DNA of 64,000 nucleotides. Source: Roseibaca calidilacus (GTDB lineage: Bacteria > Pseudomonadota > Alphaproteobacteria > Rhodobacterales > Rhodobacteraceae). The stretch covers positions 2,499,501 to 2,563,500 of the forward strand of contig NZ_FBYC01000004.1 in NCBI RefSeq assembly GCF_001517585.1. Direction: 5' to 3'. This document shows positions 1-9,895 of this stretch, in pieces (within the stretch, counting starts at the first letter, position 1; the number at the start of each line of letters is the position of its first letter). Below the pieces are notes generated by a model. That model worked only from the letters and a program-made list of their open reading frames with translations. It ran no database searches and had not been told where the DNA came from. The position numbers were made by a program, and so were the translations under genes.

Positions 1-21
1 TCGCATCCGGTTGCGCCGGGT

Positions 22-639
22 ATGAGCGGGCTGACGCTGTATCATAGCCCGACCTCGCCCTATGTGCGCAAGGTCATGGTGCTGGCCCATGAAGCGGGGG
101 TGATAGACCGGATCGCGCTGGTCCCGGCCTCTGGTACACCGCTGGACCCGGGCACGGTGCCCGTGGGCGCGAACCCGCTTGGCAAAGTGCCGGTTCTGAC
201 ACGGCCCGATGGCGGCGCGCTGTATGACAGCCGGGTGATCTGCCGCTATCTGGATGCGTTGGCGGGGAACCGTTTCTATCCCTCGGGGCCACGGCAGTGG
301 GATTGCCTGACACTGGAAGCCACGGCAGACGGCATTCTGGATGCAGCTTTGCTGATGGTCTACGAATCGCGCCTGCGGCCCGACAGCATGCAAATGCCCG
401 AACTGGTTGATGGCCAATGGTCCAAGATCGCGCGCAGCGTCGCGCTTTTGGAAGAGCGCTGGCTGGCCTATCTGGCCGGGCCGCCCTGCATGGGGCAAAT
501 CGCGCTGGGCTGCGCGCTGGCCTATGTCGATTTTCGGCTGCTTACGCGCGATTGGCGCGGCGCTGCGCCACAGCTTGCCCAATGGCAGGATGGCTTCGTG
601 CAGCGTGACAGCATGACCGCCACAGCACCGCCAAGATAG
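22..639 (+). CDS. Glutathione S-transferase family protein
   Basis: Soluble thioltransferase-like protein of 205 residues. The N-terminal 75 or so residues read as a thioredoxin-fold GST domain: a LYHSPTSPYVRKV start with a serine at the position of the catalytic Ser/Cys, the GKVPVL cis-proline loop and the DSRVICRYLD glutathione gamma-glutamyl-binding segment. The rest fits the all-helical C-terminal domain. Length is normal for the family. The substrate cannot be told from sequence. The start lies only 21 bases inside the window and no strong Shine-Dalgarno is visible, so it may be translationally coupled to a gene beyond the left edge. It is followed by a 170-base gap and petA, with no obvious functional link. 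Confidence 0.85.
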   Translation: MSGLTLYHSPTSPYVRKVMVLAHEAGVIDRIALVPASGTPLDPGTVPVGANPLGKVPVLTRPDGGALYDSRVICRYLDALAGNRFYPSGPRQWDCLTLEATADGILDAALLMVYESRLRPDSMQMPELVDGQWSKIARSVALLEERWLAYLAGPPCMGQIALGCALAYVDFRLLTRDWRGAAPQLAQWQDGFVQRDSMTATAPPR

Positions 640-810
640 CGCAAACCTGCCCAAAATGCGGTAACTTCACCGCAACTGCGACACAAGTGCGCGCTTTGAA
701 AGCTGGACGCACCTTTGTTTCCCCGCTAAATGCAATCCCGAGGGGCCGCATTCCGACGTGGCCCGCTTGGTAATTGCAGCCCTCGTACCCATTGAAAAGG
801 GAGAATGCTC

Positions 811-1374
811 GTGTCCCACGCAGATGACCACGATAGCACACGGCGGGATTTCATCTATTACGCAACCGCAGGCGCGGGTGCCGTGACTGTTGGCGCAGCC
901 GTCTGGCCGCTCGTCAATCAGATGAATCCTACGGCCGACGTGCAAGCCCTGTCGTCTATTTTTGTTGATGTCGGCGGTCTTGAACCTGGCAGCCAGTTGA
1001 CCGTCAGCTTTCTTGGAAAGCCGGTCTTCCTGCGCCGCCGCACCGCCGAGGAAATCGAAGCCGGGCGCGCCGTGAGCGTGGAAGACCTGAGCATCGACCG
1101 GGAATCGCGCAACCCCAACAAGCCCGGCACCGATGCGTCCGACGCAAACCGCACCATGGATGACGCTGGCGAATGGCTGGTCATGACCGGTGTGTGCACC
1201 CATCTGGGTTGTGTGCCTCTGGGCAATGGCGCGGGTGACTTCGGCGGCTGGTTCTGCCCCTGCCACGGGTCGCATTATGACACGGCTGGCCGCATCCGTC
1301 GCGGACCGGCCCCGGAAAACATGCATATTCCGGTGGCAACTTTTGTTGACGAAACCACCGTCCAGCTTGGTTAA
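811..1374 (+). CDS. petA: Ubiquinol-cytochrome c reductase, Rieske iron-sulfur subunit
   Basis: Rieske 2Fe-2S subunit of the cytochrome bc1 complex; it moves electrons from ubiquinol at the Qo site to cytochrome c1 at the periplasmic face of the membrane. The two cluster-binding loops are visible: CTHLGC at about residues 129-134 and CPCHGSHYD at about 149-157, with His131 and His152 as ligands. A twin-arginine-like STRRDF motif precedes the single N-terminal membrane helix, as expected for Tat-dependent Rieske proteins. I prefer the GTG at 811 over the ATG at 805 because the AAGGGAG Shine-Dalgarno ends about 803, giving normal spacing only to 811. First gene of petABC; petB follows after 12 bases. 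Confidence 0.96.
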   Translation: MSHADDHDSTRRDFIYYATAGAGAVTVGAAVWPLVNQMNPTADVQALSSIFVDVGGLEPGSQLTVSFLGKPVFLRRRTAEEIEAGRAVSVEDLSIDRESRNPNKPGTDASDANRTMDDAGEWLVMTGVCTHLGCVPLGNGAGDFGGWFCPCHGSHYDTAGRIRRGPAPENMHIPVATFVDETTVQLG

Positions 1375-1386
1375 AGGAGAGAATAC

Positions 1387-2739
1387 ATGTCTGGTATTCC
1401 ACACGACCATTACGAGCCGACCACCAACGCCGAGAAGTGGATTGACAAGCGTCTTCCTATCGTCGGGTTGATTTACGACACCATCATGATCCCCACGCCC
1501 AAGAACCTGAACTGGATGTGGATCTGGGGCATCGTGCTGATGTTCTGTCTGGTGTTGCAGATTGTCACCGGCATCGTGCTGGTCATGCACTATACGCCTG
1601 ACGCTGATCTGGCTTTTGCCAGTGTAGAGCACATTATGCGCAACGTGAATGGCGGGCATATGCTGCGCTACCTGCACCAGAACGGCGCGATGCTGTTCTT
1701 TGCAGCCGTTTACATCCACATCTTCCGTGGCCTGTATTACGGCAGCTACAAATCCCCGCGCGAAGTGACGTGGATCATCGGGATGTTCATTTATCTGGCG
1801 ATGATGGCAACCGCATTCATGGGCTATGTTCTGCCCTGGGGTCAGATGTCTTTCTGGGGTGCAACTGTTATCACCGGTCTGTTCGGGGCGATCCCCGGCA
1901 TTGGTGAAATGCTGCAAACTTGGCTGCTGGGCGGGCCTGCCGTTGGCAATGCGACGCTGACACGCTTCTTCAGCCTGCATTACCTGCTGCCCTTCGTGAT
2001 TCTGGGTCTGTCGATCCTGCACATCTGGGCCTTCCACACCACCGGCAACAACAACCCGACCGGTGTCGATGTGCGCCGCAGCTCGAAAGAGGAAGCCGCG
2101 AAAGATACGCTGCCCTTCTGGCCGTATTTCGTCATCAAGGACCTGTTTGCACTGGCCGTGATCTTTGCCCTGTTCTGGGCGCTGGTCGGCTTTATGCCGC
2201 AATTCCTTGGCCACCCGGACAACTACATCGAAGCCAACCCGTTGGTGACGCCGTCGCATATCGTGCCGGAATGGTATTTCCTGCCCTTCTACGCAATCCT
2301 GCGCGCCTTCACGGCAGATGTCTGGGTGGTGATGGCGGCCAACTGGCTGTCCTTCGGGATCATCGACGCCGCGTTCTTCGGGGTTCTGGCCATGTTCGGC
2401 GCGATCTTCGTCATGGCGCTGGTGCCGTGGCTGGATCGGTCCTCGGTGCGGTCGGGCCGTTACCGCCCCATGTTCAAATGGTGGTTCTGGCTTCTGGTCG
2501 TCGATTTCTTCGTGCTGATGTGGGCAGGCGCCATGCCGGCGGATGGCATCTATGGTGTCATATCGCTGATCGGGACGACCTATTGGTTCGCGTATTTTCT
2601 TGTGATCCTGCCAATCTTGGGCGTGATCGAGAAACCGCTGCCGCAGCCCGCCACGATCGAGGAAGACTTCAAAGCCTCGATCAAGAAGAAGTCCAGCGGC
2701 GGCAAGGGCCCCTCGCCCGAACCGGTCCCGGCTGAATAA
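1387..2739 (+). CDS. petB: Cytochrome b subunit of the bc1 complex
   Basis: Integral membrane cytochrome b (450 residues) that carries hemes bL and bH and forms the Qo and Qi quinone sites. Hydrophobic helices run the length of the protein; the heme histidines lie in [10 protein letters not shown] and in the downstream [10 protein letters not shown] and LHIWAFH segments, and the Qo-site [13 protein letters not shown] motif (PEWY) is intact. A charged, proline- and lysine-rich tail of about 30 residues extends past the last helix, as in photosynthetic alphaproteobacterial cytochromes b. It is preceded by an AAAGGAG ribosome binding site and followed by petC at a 23-base gap, so the three subunits form one operon. 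Confidence 0.97.
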   Translation: MSGIPHDHYEPTTNAEKWIDKRLPIVGLIYDTIMIPTPKNLNWMWIWGIVLMFCLVLQIVTGIVLVMHYTPDADLAFASVEHIMRNVNGGHMLRYLHQNGAMLFFAAVYIHIFRGLYYGSYKSPREVTWIIGMFIYLAMMATAFMGYVLPWGQMSFWGATVITGLFGAIPGIGEMLQTWLLGGPAVGNATLTRFFSLHYLLPFVILGLSILHIWAFHTTGNNNPTGVDVRRSSKEEAAKDTLPFWPYFVIKDLFALAVIFALFWALVGFMPQFLGHPDNYIEANPLVTPSHIVPEWYFLPFYAILRAFTADVWVVMAANWLSFGIIDAAFFGVLAMFGAIFVMALVPWLDRSSVRSGRYRPMFKWWFWLLVVDFFVLMWAGAMPADGIYGVISLIGTTYWFAYFLVILPILGVIEKPLPQPATIEEDFKASIKKKSSGGKGPSPEPVPAE

Positions 2740-2762
2740 ACGACGGAAATTGGAGAGATAGA

Positions 2763-3551
2763 ATGTTCAAGAAACTCGCCGTTTCCACGATCACGGCAGC
2801 CTTGCTTGCCAGTTCTCCGGCCCTTGCGGCCGGGGGGCTGGGGAAGATCACCGATTACGACTTTTCGTTCGAAGGCCCTTTCGGCACCTATGACCGTAAC
2901 CAGCTTCAGCGCGGGCTTCAGGTCTATACGGAAGTGTGCTCCTCGTGCCACGGGCTGGAAAAGGTTGCTTTCCGCAACCTGAGCGACCCGAACGGCCCGG
3001 AACTGCCCGACGACCAGATGCGCGCCTATGCGGAAATGTTCGAAATCTGGGACCCGGAATTGCGCGACTGGCGCACCGCCACCGCGCCAGACCATTTCCC
3101 CGAATCGCAGTTCGAGGGCGCACCTGACCTAAGCCTGATGGCCAAGTCGCGTGTCGGGTTCTCTGGTCCCTACGGTCTGGGCATCAACCAGCTAATGAAC
3201 GGCATGGGCGGCGCAGAATACATCGCGTCCTTCACCAACGGCTTTAACGGCGACGAGAAATTCGAAGCCGGGTCGATGTTCTACTACAACGAGGCTTCGT
3301 CAAGCTGGGTGTCGATGGCACCGGTGCTGTATGATGACGGGGTGGAATATGCCGATGGCACGACCGCGACCGCTGATCAGCAGGCGCAAGATGTCGCCGC
3401 TTTCCTGATGTGGGCCGCAGAACCCAAGATGGTTGAGCGTAAGCAGGCCGGGTTCGTCGGTGTCATCTTCCTGTCGGTTCTGGCCGCATTGCTGTATCTG
3501 ACCAACAAGCAGCTTTGGGCGCCCATCAAGCGGGCCGCCAAAGAAGACTGA
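2763..3551 (+). CDS. petC: Cytochrome c1 subunit of the bc1 complex
   Basis: Periplasmic, membrane-anchored c-type cytochrome that accepts electrons from the Rieske protein and passes them to soluble or membrane cytochrome c. A cleavable signal peptide ends near ALAAGG (residue 22-24), the heme attachment motif CSSCH spans residues 59-63, and a C-terminal anchor helix ([18 protein letters not shown]) precedes a short basic cytoplasmic tail. Length (262) is normal. Last gene of petABC; a strong hairpin with a T run follows about 20 bases downstream. Confidence 0.97.
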   Translation: MFKKLAVSTITAALLASSPALAAGGLGKITDYDFSFEGPFGTYDRNQLQRGLQVYTEVCSSCHGLEKVAFRNLSDPNGPELPDDQMRAYAEMFEIWDPELRDWRTATAPDHFPESQFEGAPDLSLMAKSRVGFSGPYGLGINQLMNGMGGAEYIASFTNGFNGDEKFEAGSMFYYNEASSSWVSMAPVLYDDGVEYADGTTATADQQAQDVAAFLMWAAEPKMVERKQAGFVGVIFLSVLAALLYLTNKQLWAPIKRAAKED

Positions 3552-3572
3552 CGGACCGCCACCGCGATCCTG

Positions 3573-3602
3573 AAAAGCGCGCCCCATCTGGGCGCGCTTT
3601 TT
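3573..3602 (+). terminator. Intrinsic terminator of petABC
   Basis: An 8-bp GC stem (GCGCGCCC/GGGCGCGC) with a 5-base loop, extended by four A-T pairs and followed by a T run. It lies 21 bases after the petC stop codon and before the next transporter gene. Confidence 0.85.
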
Positions 3603-3665
3603 GCTTTTCAGCCGGTGGCAGCAGGTGTAGCTGTTACGCAAGCTTAACCTGTGAAAGATCGGATC

Positions 3666-4553
3666 ATGTCGGACAATCTGCGCGGCGCCCTGCTGATGAC
3701 CTTGGCCATGGCCGGGTTCGCGCTGGAAGACATGTTTATCAAGCTTCTGTCCGGGACAATCCCGGTCGGGCAAATCCTGTTTATGCTAGGGGCCAGCGGC
3801 GCCTTGGTCTTTGGGCTGTTTGCCAACGCAAAGGGGCAAAAACTGTTCTCCGCCGATATGGCCAGCCGCGCCATGATTATCCGCAATATCGGAGAGGTCG
3901 TGGGCACGGTCGGCTTCGTGCTGGGTTTCGTGCTGGCCAGCTTGTCCACGGCCTCTGCCATTTTGCAGGCCACACCGCTGGTCGTAACATTGGGCGCGGC
4001 GCTGTTCCTTGGCGCGCAGGTCGGCTGGAAACGCTGGATGGCCATTCTGGCGGGCTTGTTCGGTGTCCTGCTCATCGTGCGGCCCGGCATGGCGGGGTTT
4101 GAGCCTGCCTCGCTCTGGGCCGTGATCGGCGTGCTGGGGCTGGCCACGCGCGACCTTGCCACCCGCGCCGCGCCCATGCGCATCTCTGGCTTTCAGATGT
4201 CGGCTTGGGCCTTTGGCCTGATGGCCCCCACTGGCCTTGCCATGATGTGGGTCATGGGCAGTCGCGCGGTCTGGCCCGAAGGGCTGCAACTGGCTTATCT
4301 GGCCTGCACGCTCATCATTGGCGTGATTGCCTATTACATGGTCGTCGCAGCCATGCGTGTGGGCGACATCCCGGTTGTCACGCCCTTCCGATACACCCGC
4401 ATGGTCTTTGCGCTGTTCGTGGCCTTGCTGGTTTTTGGCGAACGCCCGGACACGCTGACCTATATCGGCGCCGCGATTATCGTGGCGGCTGGCCTGTTTA
4501 CCCTGTGGCGGGAAACGCGCCGCCCTTCCCTTGGGCGCGCCAGACAGGTATAG
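3666..4553 (+). CDS. DMT-superfamily (EamA) transporter
   Basis: Inner-membrane permease of about ten transmembrane helices arranged as two EamA repeats (roughly residues 1-135 and 145-280), typical of the drug/metabolite transporter superfamily, members of which export amino acids, nucleosides or small metabolites. The substrate is not predictable. Total length 295 residues from the ATG at 3666; a GTG 15 bases upstream is possible but neither has a strong Shine-Dalgarno. A short basic tail follows the last helix. It lies between the petABC terminator and eno and may be transcribed alone. Confidence 0.85.
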   Translation: MSDNLRGALLMTLAMAGFALEDMFIKLLSGTIPVGQILFMLGASGALVFGLFANAKGQKLFSADMASRAMIIRNIGEVVGTVGFVLGFVLASLSTASAILQATPLVVTLGAALFLGAQVGWKRWMAILAGLFGVLLIVRPGMAGFEPASLWAVIGVLGLATRDLATRAAPMRISGFQMSAWAFGLMAPTGLAMMWVMGSRAVWPEGLQLAYLACTLIIGVIAYYMVVAAMRVGDIPVVTPFRYTRMVFALFVALLVFGERPDTLTYIGAAIIVAAGLFTLWRETRRPSLGRARQV

Positions 4554-4581
4554 CAAGCGCAACCAACTTGCCAGCGCATAG

Positions 4582-5865
<1,284 letters not shown>

Positions 5866-5874
5866 TCCCTTGTG

Positions 5875-5902
5875 GCGCGCGCGGGCGGACCTGCGCGCGC
5901 TT
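5875..5902 (+). terminator. Possible weak terminator after eno
   Basis: An alternating GCGCGCGC/GCGCGCGC 8-bp stem with a 10-base loop starts 9 bases after the eno stop codon. Only two T residues follow, so termination would be weak or need Rho. Confidence 0.4.
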
Positions 5903-5970
5903 ACAAACTATTAAGCCGAATCAGCTAGCGTAAGTGACTTAAGCTGTTTTCCGTGGAACCGGAGGGCCAA

Positions 5971-6414
5971 ATGTCACTGTTACCGCCCGTCATACCCAGT
6001 GCTGCGCCCCTACAGGCGCGCGACATGTCGGCATTGGCTGTGACCGCAGCCCAGCGCGCCACCCCCGCGATCAGCGCAACCCAAACGCAGGCCGCCGTGC
6101 AACAGGCCAAGGCCGGAACCCGGACAGAGCTGCTGAGCACACGCGACCTTGTGCCGGTAACAGACAAGCGCAACCGCCTTGTCGGCCCACCGCCGACATT
6201 CGATGTGAACCTGCTACAGCATATCCGCGAAACCCGAAACGACCCGCCGGAAGTGGCAGCATCGCTGGAACCGCAGGGCGCAGACCCCGATGGCGCGGTT
6301 CGCGCCATTGCGGACAAGAACGGCGCAGCAGACACGGTCAGCACCGCTTACGGGCAACTTCTACAGTCTGGCGCATCTGCCAACCCGGCAGACAGGATGA
6401 ATGCGCGTTTGTGA
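5971..6414 (+). CDS. Hypothetical protein, alanine/proline-rich
   Basis: A 147-residue protein I cannot assign. It is rich in Ala, Pro, Gln and Thr in its first 60 residues, has no signal peptide or membrane segment, and has one more conserved-looking stretch, LVGPPPTFDVNLLQHIRE, near residues 68-85. The start at the ATG is set by a GGAGGG Shine-Dalgarno at 5961-5966; an in-frame GTG 18 bases upstream would place that site inside the coding region. It is probably natively disordered and cytoplasmic. It stands alone between eno and an intergenic palindromic element, so context gives no function. Confidence 0.6.
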   Translation: MSLLPPVIPSAAPLQARDMSALAVTAAQRATPAISATQTQAAVQQAKAGTRTELLSTRDLVPVTDKRNRLVGPPPTFDVNLLQHIRETRNDPPEVAASLEPQGADPDGAVRAIADKNGAADTVSTAYGQLLQSGASANPADRMNARL

Positions 6415-6444
6415 TCTGCACGCGCCTGACCACCGCAGGCATTA

Positions 6445-6540
6445 GAGCACGTCGCGCAAAAGTGGTTCCCGGTTTTGCGCAAAAAGACGTGCGATCATAA
6501 AAGGATAGAGTGGGGCGCGTGTGAATGAACGCGACGCGCA
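6445..6540. repeat. Two-hairpin palindromic intergenic element
   Basis: Nested inverted repeat: GCACGTC (6447-6453) pairs with GACGTGC (6486-6492) and, inside it, GCGCAAAA (6454-6461) pairs with TTTTGCGC (6473-6480). A second stem, GCGCGT (6515-6520) with ACGCGC (6534-6539), follows. From memory this resembles a roughly 100-base family of dispersed palindromes found between genes of rhizobia and other alphaproteobacteria. Only one copy was seen in this window, so repeat status is inferred. Confidence 0.5.
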
Positions 6541-6542
6541 TT

Positions 6543-6572
6543 AAAAAGCCCCGGACCAACATCCGGGGCTTT
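6543..6572 (-). terminator. Intrinsic terminator of pnp
   Basis: On the minus strand an 8-10 bp stem (GCCCCGGA/TCCGGGGC) flanked by AAA/TTT pairs ends in a T run at 6541-6547, 24 bases after the pnp stop codon. Confidence 0.85.
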
Positions 6573-6595
6573 CAGATTTTTACAAAGGAACAGGC

Positions 6596-8725
6596 TTATT
6601 CGGCCTGCTCTGCCGCAATCTCTTCGCCGGTTTCCTGATCGACCATCTTCATGGCCAGACGCACCTTGCCGCGATCATCAAAACCCAGCAGCTTGACCTT
6701 CACCTCTTGGCCTTCTTTCAGCACATCCGACGGGTGGTTCAGGCGACGGTTTTCGATCTGGCTGACATGCACCAGACCATCACGCTTGCCGAAGAAATTC
6801 ACGAAGGCACCGAAATCGACCAGTTTCACCACGCGGCCTGTGTAGATCTTGCCAACTTCCGGCTCTGCCACGATCGAATAGATCATGTCATAGGCGCGTC
6901 TGATGGCCTCTGCATCGCTAGAGGCGATCTTGATGACACCATCGTCGTTGATGTCGACCTTCGCGCCCGACACTTCCACGATCTCGCGGATAACCTTGCC
7001 GCCCGTGCCGATGACTTCGCGAATCTTATCCGTCGGCACCTGCATGGTTTCGATCTTGGGCGCATATTGGCTAAAGCCCTGCGGCGCGGTCAGCGCCTTG
7101 GCCATTTCGCCCATGATATGCATCCGCGCGTCCTTGGCTTGCGCCAAAGCCTGCTCCATGATCTCGAACGTGATGCCCGCAACCTTGATATCCATCTGCA
7201 AGGACGTGATGCCTGCTTCCGTGCCTGCGACCTTGAAATCCATGTCGCCAAGGTGGTCTTCGTCGCCCAGAATGTCGGTCAGAACGGCAAAGCGCCCGTC
7301 ATCTTCCAGAATCAGGCCCATGGCCACACCGGCAACCGGCGCTTTCAACGGCACGCCCGCATCCATCATCGACAGCGACCCGCCGCAGACGGTTGCCATA
7401 GAGGACGACCCGTTCGATTCCGTGATCTCGGATACCAGACGGATGGTGTAGGGGAAATCCGTTGCCGCAGGCAGAACTGCCTGCAACGCGCGCCATGCCA
7501 GCTTGCCATGGCCCACTTCGCGCCGTCCCGGAGGGCCGAAGCGCCCAACCTCGCCCACCGAATAGGGGGGGAAGTTGTAATGCAGCAAGAAGCTTTGCTT
7601 GCTGGTGCCGGTCAGCGCGTCGATGAATTGTTCATCATCGCCCGTGCCCAGCGTGGTAACGCACAAAGCCTGCGTTTCGCCACGGGTGAACAGGCTGGAC
7701 CCATGCGTGCGCGGCAGCAGGCTGGTTTCGGCCACGATGGGGCGCACGGTCTTGGTGTCGCGCCCGTCCACGCGGGGGGCACCGTTGATGATGTCGCCCC
7801 GCAGGATGGAGGATTCCAGCTTTTTCAGCGCCGACCCAAGGTTCGCATCAGCCAGTTGCTCTTCCGTCAGCGCGGCTTTGATCGCGTCGCGCGCGGCAGC
7901 AATCGCCGCCACACGTTCTTGCTTGTCGCGCAGGGCGAAGGCAGCACGCATCTGGGTTTCGCCAGCGGCCTTCACGGCGGCATACAGGTCCGAGTAATCC
8001 GGGGGCGTAAAGTCGAACGGCTCTTTCGCGGCGTCTTCGGCCAGGTCGATAATCAAGTCGATCACCGGCTGAATGCTGTCATGCGCGAATTTCACCGCGC
8101 CCAGCATTTCGGCTTCGGTCAGCTCATAGGCTTCCGATTCCACCATCATCACGGCGTCCTTGGTGCCCGCGACGACCAGATCAAGGCGCTGCTCGGCGTT
8201 TTCGCGCAGCTTTTCCATGTCTTGGCATTCGGGGTTCAGGATGTATTCGCCATTGGCATAGCCCACGCGCGCAGCGCCAATCGGCCCCATGAAGGGCGCG
8301 CCGGAAATGGTCAGCGCGGCGGAAGCGGCGATCATGGCGACCACGTCGGGTTCATTGACCAGATCGTGGCTCAGCACGGTGCAGATCACCAGAACTTCGT
8401 TCTTGAAGCCCTCGACAAACAGCGGGCGGATCGGACGGTCGATCAGCCGCGAGGTCAGGGTTTCCTTGTCGGACGGGCGCGCTTCGCGCTTCAGGAAACC
8501 GCCGGGCACCTTGCCGGCTGCGTAGTATTTCTCAACGTAATGCACGGTCAGCGGGAAAAAGTCTTGCCCCGGCTTGGCCTCTTTTGCGAAGGTCACGTTG
8601 GCCATAACGCTGGTTTCGCCCAGCGTGGCAATGACCGACCCGTCAGCCTGACGGGCAATCTTGCCGGTTTCCAGTGTCAGGGTTTCTTGGCCCCACTGGA
8701 TGGATTTCTTGGTAATGTTGAACAT
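6596..8725 (-). CDS. pnp: Polyribonucleotide nucleotidyltransferase (PNPase)
   Basis: Phosphorolytic 3'-5' exoribonuclease that degrades mRNA and is a degradosome component. All domains are present in the 709 residues: RNase PH-like domain 1 (about 1-230), helical linker, RNase PH-like domain 2 (about 310-550), a KH domain with the IGTGGKVI GxxG loop near residue 565, and an S1 domain near 620-690 ([15 protein letters not shown]). The KH and S1 domains show an RNA-binding, full-length enzyme. rpsO, its usual upstream neighbour in many proteobacteria, is not adjacent here; the gene has its own 200-base leader with two hairpins. Confidence 0.98.
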   Translation of the reverse strand: MFNITKKSIQWGQETLTLETGKIARQADGSVIATLGETSVMANVTFAKEAKPGQDFFPLTVHYVEKYYAAGKVPGGFLKREARPSDKETLTSRLIDRPIRPLFVEGFKNEVLVICTVLSHDLVNEPDVVAMIAASAALTISGAPFMGPIGAARVGYANGEYILNPECQDMEKLRENAEQRLDLVVAGTKDAVMMVESEAYELTEAEMLGAVKFAHDSIQPVIDLIIDLAEDAAKEPFDFTPPDYSDLYAAVKAAGETQMRAAFALRDKQERVAAIAAARDAIKAALTEEQLADANLGSALKKLESSILRGDIINGAPRVDGRDTKTVRPIVAETSLLPRTHGSSLFTRGETQALCVTTLGTGDDEQFIDALTGTSKQSFLLHYNFPPYSVGEVGRFGPPGRREVGHGKLAWRALQAVLPAATDFPYTIRLVSEITESNGSSSMATVCGGSLSMMDAGVPLKAPVAGVAMGLILEDDGRFAVLTDILGDEDHLGDMDFKVAGTEAGITSLQMDIKVAGITFEIMEQALAQAKDARMHIMGEMAKALTAPQGFSQYAPKIETMQVPTDKIREVIGTGGKVIREIVEVSGAKVDINDDGVIKIASSDAEAIRRAYDMIYSIVAEPEVGKIYTGRVVKLVDFGAFVNFFGKRDGLVHVSQIENRRLNHPSDVLKEGQEVKVKLLGFDDRGKVRLAMKMVDQETGEEIAAEQAE

Positions 8726-8748
8726 ACGTCATTCCTCGTCGGAGCACT

Positions 8749-8798
8749 TCCGGGCCCTTCCCGGATCTCCTGATGTGTATGGCGGCCCCATTGCCGCC
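8749..8798 (-). promoter_or_regulatory. Two hairpins in the pnp leader
   Basis: Immediately upstream of the pnp start lie two perfect 6-bp stems: TCCGGG/CCCGGA (8749-8765, 5-base loop) and GGCGGC/GCCGCC (8781-8798, 6-base loop). In enterobacteria pnp mRNA is cut by RNase III in a leader hairpin and then autorepressed by PNPase; a similar role here is inference from position only. Confidence 0.35.
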
Positions 8799-8926
8799 GA
8801 CCCCAATCCTTGTGCATCACGCCGGGGCCGAAGCGTCACGTCTCAGATAGGCCGTGCCATACAGGAAAAGCGGCTACGGGGGAAGTGGGGGAATTTGACA
8901 GTAAACCGCGCGCCAAGCGCGCCAAT

Positions 8927-9823
8927 TCACACCCAGCGGGCGAAGGGCGGTAGGCTCATCAACACGGCGTCGGGGTCGTGCCCGGTTTGCAGGCCAAACT
9001 TGGTGCCCCGGTCATAGACAAGGTTGTATTCGGCATATAGCCCGCGATGGATAAGCTGCGTTTCCTTGTCCGCATCCGTCCACGCCATGCCGCGCCGCCG
9101 GTCCACCTGCGCCAGAAATGCGGGCAAAAAGGATTTGCCTACATCTTGGGTAAAGGCAAAGTCAGCGTCCCAATCGCCGGTGCAATAATCGTCGTAAAAA
9201 ATGCCGCCCACACCCCGCGCGCGCTTGCGGTGGGGGATATAGAAATACTCATCCGCCCACTCCTTGAAGCGCGGATACAGATCCGGCCCATGCGGGTCGC
9301 AATGCGCTTTCAGCGTGGCGTGAAAATCGGCCGTGTCCTCTGGGTATTCGATGCAGGGGTTCAGGTCGGTGCCGCCGCCGAACCACCACGCGCCCGGTGT
9401 CCAGAACATGCGGGTGTTCAGATGCACGGCGGGGACATGCGGGTTTTGCATATGCGCGACCAAGGAAATGCCGCTGGCCCAGAAGCGTGGGTCACTGTCC
9501 AGCCCCGGAATTTCCTTGCGCGCGGTCAAGGACCGCTGCGCCGCGTCGCCCAACTGGCCGTAAACGGCAGAGACATTCACGCCGACCTTCTCGAACACCC
9601 GACCGCCGCGCATGACACTCATCAAGCCGCCGCCTGCGTCGGAACCGTCGGGCGCGTGGCGCTTGGTATCGGTCACCTCGAACCGCCCGGGCGCGCGGTC
9701 GGACATGGGCCCGGTGCCGTGGCTGTCCTCGACCGCCTCGAACGCCGCGACAATCTGGTCGCGCAGCGCGCGGAACCATGCAGCGGCGCGGGCCTTGCGG
9801 TCGTCAAAATCAGGATCGGTCAT
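8927..9823 (-). CDS. hemF: Oxygen-dependent coproporphyrinogen III oxidase
   Basis: Cytoplasmic heme-pathway enzyme that oxidatively decarboxylates coproporphyrinogen III to protoporphyrinogen IX using O2. The 298-residue protein carries the family signature regions: AVYGQLG and FWASGISLVAHMQNPHVPAVHLNTRMF in the centre, the WWFGGGTDLNP loop, and the RGVGGIFYDD segment, with a YAEYNLVYDRGTKFGLQTG C-terminus. The ATG at 9823 is chosen over one 51 bases upstream because AAGGAA lies about ten bases before it and the extra residues do not resemble the family. A second, oxygen-independent-like protein of the pathway family (hemW) and hemJ also occur in the window. Confidence 0.96.
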   Translation of the reverse strand: MTDPDFDDRKARAAAWFRALRDQIVAAFEAVEDSHGTGPMSDRAPGRFEVTDTKRHAPDGSDAGGGLMSVMRGGRVFEKVGVNVSAVYGQLGDAAQRSLTARKEIPGLDSDPRFWASGISLVAHMQNPHVPAVHLNTRMFWTPGAWWFGGGTDLNPCIEYPEDTADFHATLKAHCDPHGPDLYPRFKEWADEYFYIPHRKRARGVGGIFYDDYCTGDWDADFAFTQDVGKSFLPAFLAQVDRRRGMAWTDADKETQLIHRGLYAEYNLVYDRGTKFGLQTGHDPDAVLMSLPPFARWV

Positions 9824-9895
9824 CGGCAAGGTTCCTTGTAGCTTTGCCTTGATGTGCCACGCGGGGGACCGCATGACAAGCTGGGTTTACAGATG

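Noticed and set aside
667-2259. A 530-codon open frame on the minus strand across petA-petB
   Set aside because: It lies antisense to two well-recognised genes, is rich in His, Gln and Arg as expected of antisense frames in high-GC DNA, and has no family features.
6707-8773. A 688-codon open frame on the plus strand opposite pnp
   Set aside because: Fully antisense to pnp; composition is that of a shadow frame in high-GC DNA and there is no ribosome binding site or recognisable domain.
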